Shown here piece after piece: positions 58,210 to 64,000 of a stretch of DNA of 64,000 nucleotides. The notes below the pieces were generated by a model that searched no databases, had not been told where the DNA came from, and saw nothing but the letters and a program-made list of their open reading frames with translations. A program made the position numbers and the translations under genes. How positions within the stretch are numbered: position 1 is the stretch's first letter; every line of letters starts with the position of its first letter. This DNA is from Rosellinia necatrix (lineage: Eukaryota > Ascomycota > Sordariomycetes > Xylariales > Xylariaceae), in assembly GCA_021209875.1 (NCBI GenBank), contig JAGYVD010000002.1:1488001-1552000 (forward strand), given 5' to 3'.

Positions 58210-58782
58210 ATGGAGCCAATCAATATTCTTGTTGCCCGTGGCAAGTCTGCTCTTGCAAGCCGTGACCTTTCCGATTCCGATTCTTGGGACTCTGCCGTCA
58301 ACGCCACGATCGCTCTCCTGGGTCTCGCCTTATTTGGTCTGGCCCTCGTCGGGACTCTTCTCATGCTTCAACGACAACGCCAGCGGCAACAGCTCCCCGA
58401 CCAGGCGCTACCCAGATACGATGACATTGAGCACGAAGCCGGTCGCAACACGCGCCGATTAACTATCCAAACCCCGGGTGGCAAATCCAACATTGTAGTA
58501 GTCAATGGCCGTCCGATGCTGGCGGATCCTAACGCGCCGCCACACTCGCCCAACAATGTCCCCGAGATCCACATAACCTTTCCGGATGAGCAGGATGAGC
58601 ATGGTAGCCGGAAGACTGGCCGGGTCCTTCTTGTCCGCGTGGGTGAGACCACAATCGGCCTCGAACCTCTCAAAGAAGAGCAGCTACCCGCCTACGAGAA
58701 GGATAGCAACAACACCTTTTACTCCATCGACATGGATCGTATCGGTGGACTCAAAGAAAAGGATCGAACACAGTTTGCATGA
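58210..58782 (+). CDS. Single-pass membrane protein with two LPxY motifs
   Basis: 190 residues in one exon; start ATG at 58210 (context catcATGg), though the frame is open further up. One hydrophobic span (about residues 31-49, TIALLGLALFGLALVGTLL) is followed by a basic RQRQRQQ, so the C-terminal part should face the cytosol. It carries ALPRYDDIE (about residue 62) and QLPAYEKDS (about residue 163). LPxY and PPxY motifs bind WW domains of Rsp5/Nedd4 ubiquitin ligases. A small beta-like domain (TGRVLLVRVGETTIGLEPL) lies between. No signal peptide is evident; the span may act as a signal anchor. I recognise it only as a conserved fungal hypothetical protein. An adaptor role for Rsp5 is inference. 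Confidence 0.75.
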   Translation: MEPINILVARGKSALASRDLSDSDSWDSAVNATIALLGLALFGLALVGTLLMLQRQRQRQQLPDQALPRYDDIEHEAGRNTRRLTIQTPGGKSNIVVVNGRPMLADPNAPPHSPNNVPEIHITFPDEQDEHGSRKTGRVLLVRVGETTIGLEPLKEEQLPAYEKDSNNTFYSIDMDRIGGLKEKDRTQFA

Positions 58783-60146
58783 ACACTGTTCATGCTACCG
58801 GACCCTCAGCATCGTTTTTTTGAATCGGATAAATCCGATCGTCAAATTCTGTGACGCATGACGCGGCCCGGGCTGGAGGACAAATCTGCATGAACGCTTC
58901 ACGACAGAATGCCTAGATCTACTCCATCTAACAACTTCAACGCTAGGGGAGAAAACGGTGATGTCAAGTGCTGACAAACCGCATAAGTTATTCAAGGGTG
59001 CCATTTTCTTGACATCTACTTCAATGACAATTGGCGTTGGGTATATATCAGCCTCGTATATAACGATACCAGTGTTCTACTACCTACTTTGTGGATAGCT
59101 GAACTCGGCGAGAGCTTGAGGTTTGCTCTAGCGGACTATATATTCGTAACTGTATAATTGATATTACTCTTGACGGAACCTGGAAACTTCCGTCGTTCCG
59201 TTCAAATTCGGCTTCTATTTCCCCCATGGTGTGATGGGTTTAACATCGGCTAAGATAAGCACGATTTCTGTTCAGTCGACAGCACGCCTTAATAGTGATG
59301 GTTTTTACCAACGGGTTCCTGGAGATAACCTATTACTCCAGTCATAGGAATTAATTGGACCTCACTCGATGACCAGTCAAACATCTTGTAGACGGGGTCA
59401 TCTTGAAACGCCATCAAATAAGCCTACTCATGTTATATTTTCACACCTTCCGTTTTGTTTATTCCTTCTATATACCCCACCTACGAGCAGATAGATTATT
59501 TATTATAAACCCCCAGGGGACTTTTCAAGTGCTACACTTGTCCACGCATCTGATGTATCTGTCGCAGGTCCGAGTCGTGAGAGTGCGGTTTGCCATGTCG
59601 ATATCGGTATCGATCTCCGCATCCGAACGACACGCGCACGCACGAGCGCTTGTTTTCCCGAACCGGGTCTGCGCAGGGCCAGGGCGACAGCGTTCGGCTA
59701 CTATAGCGAGGAGGGAGTCAGCTGCAAAAGCGAAAGCGAAAGACGGGAGGATCTCAAAAAGAACATGCATGATCCGGAGAGGACCTCGCTGGCGCAGGGA
59801 ATGAATGTGGTAAATGGTATTCAGCTGTGTCCGAGCGAACGACGAGGAGAATATATATACAGAGAATCAAAGATAGAACGATGACTGTCGCCCGTCAACC
59901 TGGCAGCCTATTTGATACCGAGGGCCGAGCACACCCGATATCAGACCCCAAAGGTAATCCACGCAAACCAGCCAGCCAGCAAAGCCCCTCTCCCCCCACC
60001 TCTCTCCCAAGTCCCAGCTCTTTTCCACCGCGAATCTCCGAGGGCCAAAGGTTTTTTTTTTGTTGTAGTAATGATAGTAGCGACGGTGTACTACTGCTGC
60101 TGCGGCTCTCGCCATCGCCGTCGCCGTCTGCCGGGGGGGGGTCGTC
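58783..60146. other. Convergent spacer
   Basis: 1.4 kb between the membrane protein (+) and the DPBB protein (-). There is AT-rich DNA to 59.5 kb and small frames of 60-130 codons rich in Arg/Ala without domains (for example 59403..59804). No gene is supported. Confidence 0.5.
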
Positions 60147-60557
60147 TTAGACCCAGTTCCAGGACATCTGGATGCGGCCGACGTTGGGGTCGGCGAGCTG
60201 GGAGAAGACCTTGATGGGGACGTCGAGGTCGTTGAGCTGGCAGGCCTCACAGCGGTCGGCGACGGTGACGACGGCGGAGCTGCCGCCGAGGTTGATCTGG
60301 ATGCGGCGGCCGCAGAGGGTGTTGAGGTTCGGGTTGCCGCCGGGCGTGTTGGGGTCGAAGAGCTGCCACGACAGCGCCACCACGGCGTCCTCCTCGGAGC
60401 TGTACACCCCGCACGCCCCGAGCCCCGGCGCGTAGTACGTCAGGTCGCCGCTCATGGCCTGCCGGCCCGCCAGCGCCGGGGTAGCGGCGGCCGGGGCCGC
60501 GGAGACAAGGCCGGCCGTGGCGGCGATGGCGAGGACGATCTTGGTGAAGGATTGCAT
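60147..60557 (-). CDS. Secreted RlpA-like double-psi beta-barrel protein
   Basis: 136 residues, single exon. A clear signal peptide (MQSFTKIVLAIAATAGLVSA) is followed by a short Ala-rich spacer. The DPBB domain has GDLTYYAPGLGACG at its start, LCGRRIQINLGG in the middle, VVTVADRCEACQLNDLDV (with the conserved Asp of expansin-like folds) and FSQLADPNVGRIQMSWNWV at the end. This is the compact one-domain RlpA/barwin/expansin-like class, common in fungal secretomes. The expansin carbohydrate-binding second domain is missing. Such proteins are thought to act on walls or as effectors, but catalysis is not shown. Codons are strongly GC-ending, which suggests good expression. Confidence 0.9.
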   Translation of the reverse strand: MQSFTKIVLAIAATAGLVSAAPAAATPALAGRQAMSGDLTYYAPGLGACGVYSSEEDAVVALSWQLFDPNTPGGNPNLNTLCGRRIQINLGGSSAVVTVADRCEACQLNDLDVPIKVFSQLADPNVGRIQMSWNWV

Positions 60558-63263
60558 TTTTTTTTTCTAGCTTTTGGGGGTGAGGGGAGGGGAGGGGTTC
60601 TTTGGTGGTTTTCGGTTTTGGTATTGTCTTGTCTTGGGAGACGGGAATGGGCTACGGCCTTGTTTTATTGGTATCGCGGTGATACGACTCGTGGTGAAGG
60701 AGTGACGAGAAAGTGAATGGAAGCAAAGTGAATGATGGGTTTTCGGGAGCCGGTCCGGTGAGTAGAAGAAGAAGAAGAAGAAGGAGAAGAAGCTGAGAAG
60801 TCGACGCTGGTGGGAAGAAAGGGATAGATCGGATCCGGGAGGGTGAGAGGGGTGGTATTTATGTTCACTTCCCGTCGTGAATACTCAACTCCCCCGTCCC
60901 CTTGAACCTCTCAGGGGCCTCCCCGGCCGCGCACGACAGGAGATGGCGCAAAGATGGCGCTACGCCTCAGGACTCGGGCTTCGACGGCCATTGGACTCCC
61001 TCACGTGTATGGCGGACGAACCTCACGTGTAATCCTAAGGATCGAAGCCCTTTTTTTTGGGAATACAAAGATGGTGTCACCTACCATATTGGTAGGTCGG
61101 CCGCCCCGTTCTTGTTCCTCATCCGTCCTACCAGGTATTCCTTGGTACCTTTTTGCTTTGCCCAACTAAACGTTTCGAATTTGCTCGTCAAGGAATATAG
61201 TAACGTTCCCATGTCTTCCCAATAAAAATTAAGAACGATGCGTCCCAACGGGACCTCGCAAACTTAAATCGTTATGGCTCGGCCCGTGACGCACCTATAC
61301 GAGGCGCACAAGTTCGGTAGATTCCTCGATGTTTCCCCTCTAATACGATATATATATCAACAATATATCAGCACTGGACGGACTACCTAGGTTAGATGTC
61401 CAGCCCTCCCTCGCCAACCCTATCCCCATCGAAGAGATTCAGCTCCAGTCTCGGGCCTCGGGAATTGTGTGCAGCATGCAGGTACAAGTCGCTGGGATGT
61501 GGTGTGTACAGTTGGCTACCGGTTGGTGCCAGGTACGTACAGGGCTTGCCCACAGCCTTGAGGAACCATGTGAGATTTTAAATCATCGTTTCACCCCCTC
61601 AGCCATAGCCCAGACTCAAAAAGGCAGCCTGACAACCATACCTCACGTGAGACAGGGGGTTTGAAAGTGCCATAAAGGGCAAGAGCAGAGGCCATCATCC
61701 TGCAGGATCTCATTGCCGTCTGCTAGCTTCTTAATGGGGGTTCGTCTCTTGTAAAATACCGATGATCGAAACCCACAAGGCTCGCTGCCGATCCACATCT
61801 TGACTAGATAGGGTCCTACATGTCGTCGAACTCGGCCTCATCTACTTGATAGGCTCGCATATAGATGCCATGCGCCGTTGAAATTGACGAATGGCGTCAT
61901 GAATGGTGTGACGAATGCCGGCCGATATTGAGAGGGAGCTTTGGAGCGAGTATGCGAATAGGCGTATAGGCGAATAGGCGAATAGGAAGTGGTTCGTGGT
62001 GCCGAAGGATGAGGCGGTTGCGGGCCGCGTGAGCTGGTTGCAAATCCCCCATTTAGTGTAGTATCACTCATTTAGTATCACTCATTTGGTATCACCCCAT
62101 TTGATTGTAGACGAGGCGCAGTGTAACCGAAAAGGGATTTGTCGTTGGATGCAGTCCTCGGCTTACACCACTGATCCCAACCACATGTGGGCTCTGACCC
62201 AGCAATGCACTATTTGTAGATGTGGCTAGTGTAATGCCCGGATCGTCGGCGCAAGAGTCTTGGATCCCTGCCGGGCCTGCACGTGGGCCATTGACTATGT
62301 ACAGGTATACGGCGTAGATCCGGGCAGCAATCCGGGTTGGAGTACACTACAATCAATCTCCTGCGACGATCCCCAGCGACCTATGTTCATCTCCCGATGG
62401 CCTGGGTTCCCTCCCGGGGTAGGCAACATGTTCGATCACCTGCTTGGCGCATCAGATATAATTAGGTCATGGCCCTTGCTCCCTGAGATGTTCGAACGCA
62501 CAACGGGAGCGCAAGCAGCTGCAGGTCTCAGAATAGTTATATTTTGGTAGGCCGTATCCCTAGGGGATAAATTGGGCGGACCAGACGATGCTCCTCAAAT
62601 AAATATATATGCCACCAGCCTTTCGAGGGAGCTGTTGACGCTAGCCAGGGATCCGTTAGAACGCTCTTCAGCTCGATTAACGCCGTGCCGGATGCTTATG
62701 GCCGGGAAGTGCCAGAAAGGGTAGCATTTACCCCCGACGGCGGCTGACCAAGACTTCAGCCCGACATTTTCGTTCGGAGATCCGAGATTGTGCGACTCCC
62801 CCCGGACCAAACCGTTCGTCAATTACAACGATCATCGACTCTCCTGGGCTAGTCATGTAGGCACTAGCATGGCTACCCAGATCATTAATACGTGTATAAG
62901 ATCTATAGCCGGCGCTACTGGGATGAATATATGTCCCTATGACGCATAACCTGGAGTTAAGAATCGGGGGTCTGTAAATCCGCCATTTGACTTGAGAGTT
63001 TAAGCGCCGGGGAGATAACTTGATGCCGTCTATACGGTCTTGGTATCTCTGTAGAGCGTCCCCAAGGCAGTCAATCTGCCCGCCGCTAACCAGAGCCGGC
63101 ATTGCGTATAGGATAGGAGGGGGTTTCATAAATAGAGGTGTGAAGCCGGCTGGCTTCATAGAATTCATTTTCGTCGAAATCATTACACACATTCATCCAT
63201 TCCCTCTCTCAGCGCAGTATTACCCCGAGAGTATAAGTCGTGATATAATTAAATTAGTCCACC
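60558..63263. other. Spacer before the SDR gene
   Basis: It begins with the CT-rich (minus-strand) leader of the DPBB gene, including a GAA tract at 60758-60793 on +. Later come short repeats at 61960-61985 (gcgaatag) and 62056-62100. Small frames are not convincing. The last 100 bp include AT-rich ataatt/aaatta just before the SDR start. Confidence 0.5.
62056..62100. repeat. TAGTATCACTCATT tandem repeat
   Basis: About three imperfect copies of a 14-bp unit (tagtatcactcatt) in intergenic DNA. Confidence 0.75.
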
Positions 63264-64000
63264 ATGTCTGCCAATACACCACTCGACAACCTCCAAGCCG
63301 TCAGCAACCTCACCTCTGTTCATCATGATACTTATCCATTCATCTCCCCGGATAAGACCGACCTCTCCGGGAAATCAGTCTTCGTAGCCGGCGCGTCAAA
63401 GGGCATCGGGAGGGAGACGGCCTTGGCTCTGGCGAAATCGGGATGCAGTAAGATCGCAATCGGAGCACGCTCAGATCTCTCCGATCTAGTGGACGAGATC
63501 GCCAAGGCAGCGGCCGACGCGGGCAAGGGCGCACCGCAGGTCGTCTCGCTACATCTCGACGTGACATCGGAAGACAGTGTCCAAGCGGCGGCAGACAAGG
63601 TCGGCCAGGCATTCGGGGGCGCACTAGACGTTCTGGTGTGCAATGCGGGCAACCTGGAGCAGTGGCTGCCCATGGCCGAGTCGAAGCCGGCCGAGTGGTG
63701 GCGGACATACGAGATCAACGTCAAGGGCACATACCTCCTCAACCGCTTCTTCGTCCCGCTGCTGCTGAAGAGCGAGACCAAGACGAGCATCCTCACGACG
63801 AGCTACGGGGCCCTCGGCGTGCGGCCCAGCGCGTCGGGTTACCAGTCCAGCAAATTCGCGGTGTGCCGGCTCGCCGAGTTCATCGAGGCCGAGTACGCGG
63901 CGCAGGGGCTTGTTTGCTTCGCCATCCACCCCGGCGGCGTCAAGACGGAGCTCGCGCACAACATGCCGGAGGTGATGTGGTCGGTCCTTGTCGACGAGCC
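63264..64000 (+). CDS. Short-chain dehydrogenase/reductase, truncated by window end
   Basis: NAD(P)-dependent oxidoreductase of the classical SDR family; the frame is open from 63264 to the last base (245 complete codons), so the C-terminus lies outside. All landmarks are present: cofactor motif GASKGIG (residues 43-49), Asp99 in the HLDV strand, NAG at 127-129, Asn152 in EINVKG, catalytic Ser180 (TTSYGA), Tyr193 and Lys197 (YQSSK), and the PGGVKTE loop at 223-229. The first 35 residues (NTPLDNLQAVSNLTSVHHDTY) are an N-terminal extension seen in a fungal subgroup of unclear substrate. Start context is accATGt. No intron is needed in the visible part. Confidence 0.9.
   Translation, partial: MSANTPLDNLQAVSNLTSVHHDTYPFISPDKTDLSGKSVFVAGASKGIGRETALALAKSGCSKIAIGARSDLSDLVDEIAKAAADAGKGAPQVVSLHLDVTSEDSVQAAADKVGQAFGGALDVLVCNAGNLEQWLPMAESKPAEWWRTYEINVKGTYLLNRFFVPLLLKSETKTSILTTSYGALGVRPSASGYQSSKFAVCRLAEFIEAEYAAQGLVCFAIHPGGVKTELAHNMPEVMWSVLVDE

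Overview
The window is nuclear DNA of a filamentous ascomycete (Pezizomycotina, most like a Sordariomycete). The evidence is short GT-AG introns (mostly 50-100 bp) with CTAAC-type branch points, GC-rich third codon positions in conserved genes, long gene-poor spacers, and fungal families such as a GPI-anchored wall protein, a fungal rhodopsin-domain membrane protein and a DPBB/RlpA-like secreted protein. Species cannot be told from sequence alone. No database search was run. Family names come from recognising motifs and whole-protein similarity, and exon borders were placed by hand.

Left part (1-14.6 kb): an M18 aspartyl aminopeptidase (+), a doubtful small Asn/Thr-repeat ORF, exportin-T/LOS1 (-, three exons, the first only 12 nt), a 4.7-kb gene-poor block, and a Ser/Pro/Tyr-rich GPI-anchored wall protein (+).

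Middle accessory part (14.6-37 kb): a RING-between-RING ubiquitin ligase (-) with a tandem 33-residue coiled-coil repeat, placed head to head with a large multi-exon glycine-repeat protein (+) of unknown function. This pair is the least ordinary content of the window. It is followed by AT-rich, gene-free DNA, a conserved low-complexity protein of unknown function (-), a rhodopsin-domain integral membrane protein (-), a weakly supported Cys-containing ORF (-), and an intron-containing tRNA-Leu(CAG) gene.

Right part (37-64 kb): mostly housekeeping genes. They are COG1 of the Golgi tethering complex (+, with an apparent frameshift in a very GC-rich stretch), a peroxisomal enoyl-CoA isomerase/hydratase ending in HKL (-), a mitochondrial PP2C phosphatase like PTC5 (+), a five-exon NAD(P)-binding epimerase-like protein (-), and a PUF3-type Pumilio RNA-binding protein (-). 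Then come a 6.6-kb gene-poor block, a small single-pass membrane protein with two LPxY motifs (+), a secreted DPBB protein (-), and the start of a short-chain dehydrogenase cut by the window end (+).

The genes do not form an obvious pathway or a classical secondary-metabolite cluster. Two functional links are visible: LOS1 exports tRNAs of the kind encoded at 37.05 kb, and PUF3-type proteins bind mRNAs of mitochondrial proteins such as those encoded by PTC5-like genes. Intergenic DNA is full of TAGGTAGGTACC-like motifs and short microsatellites.
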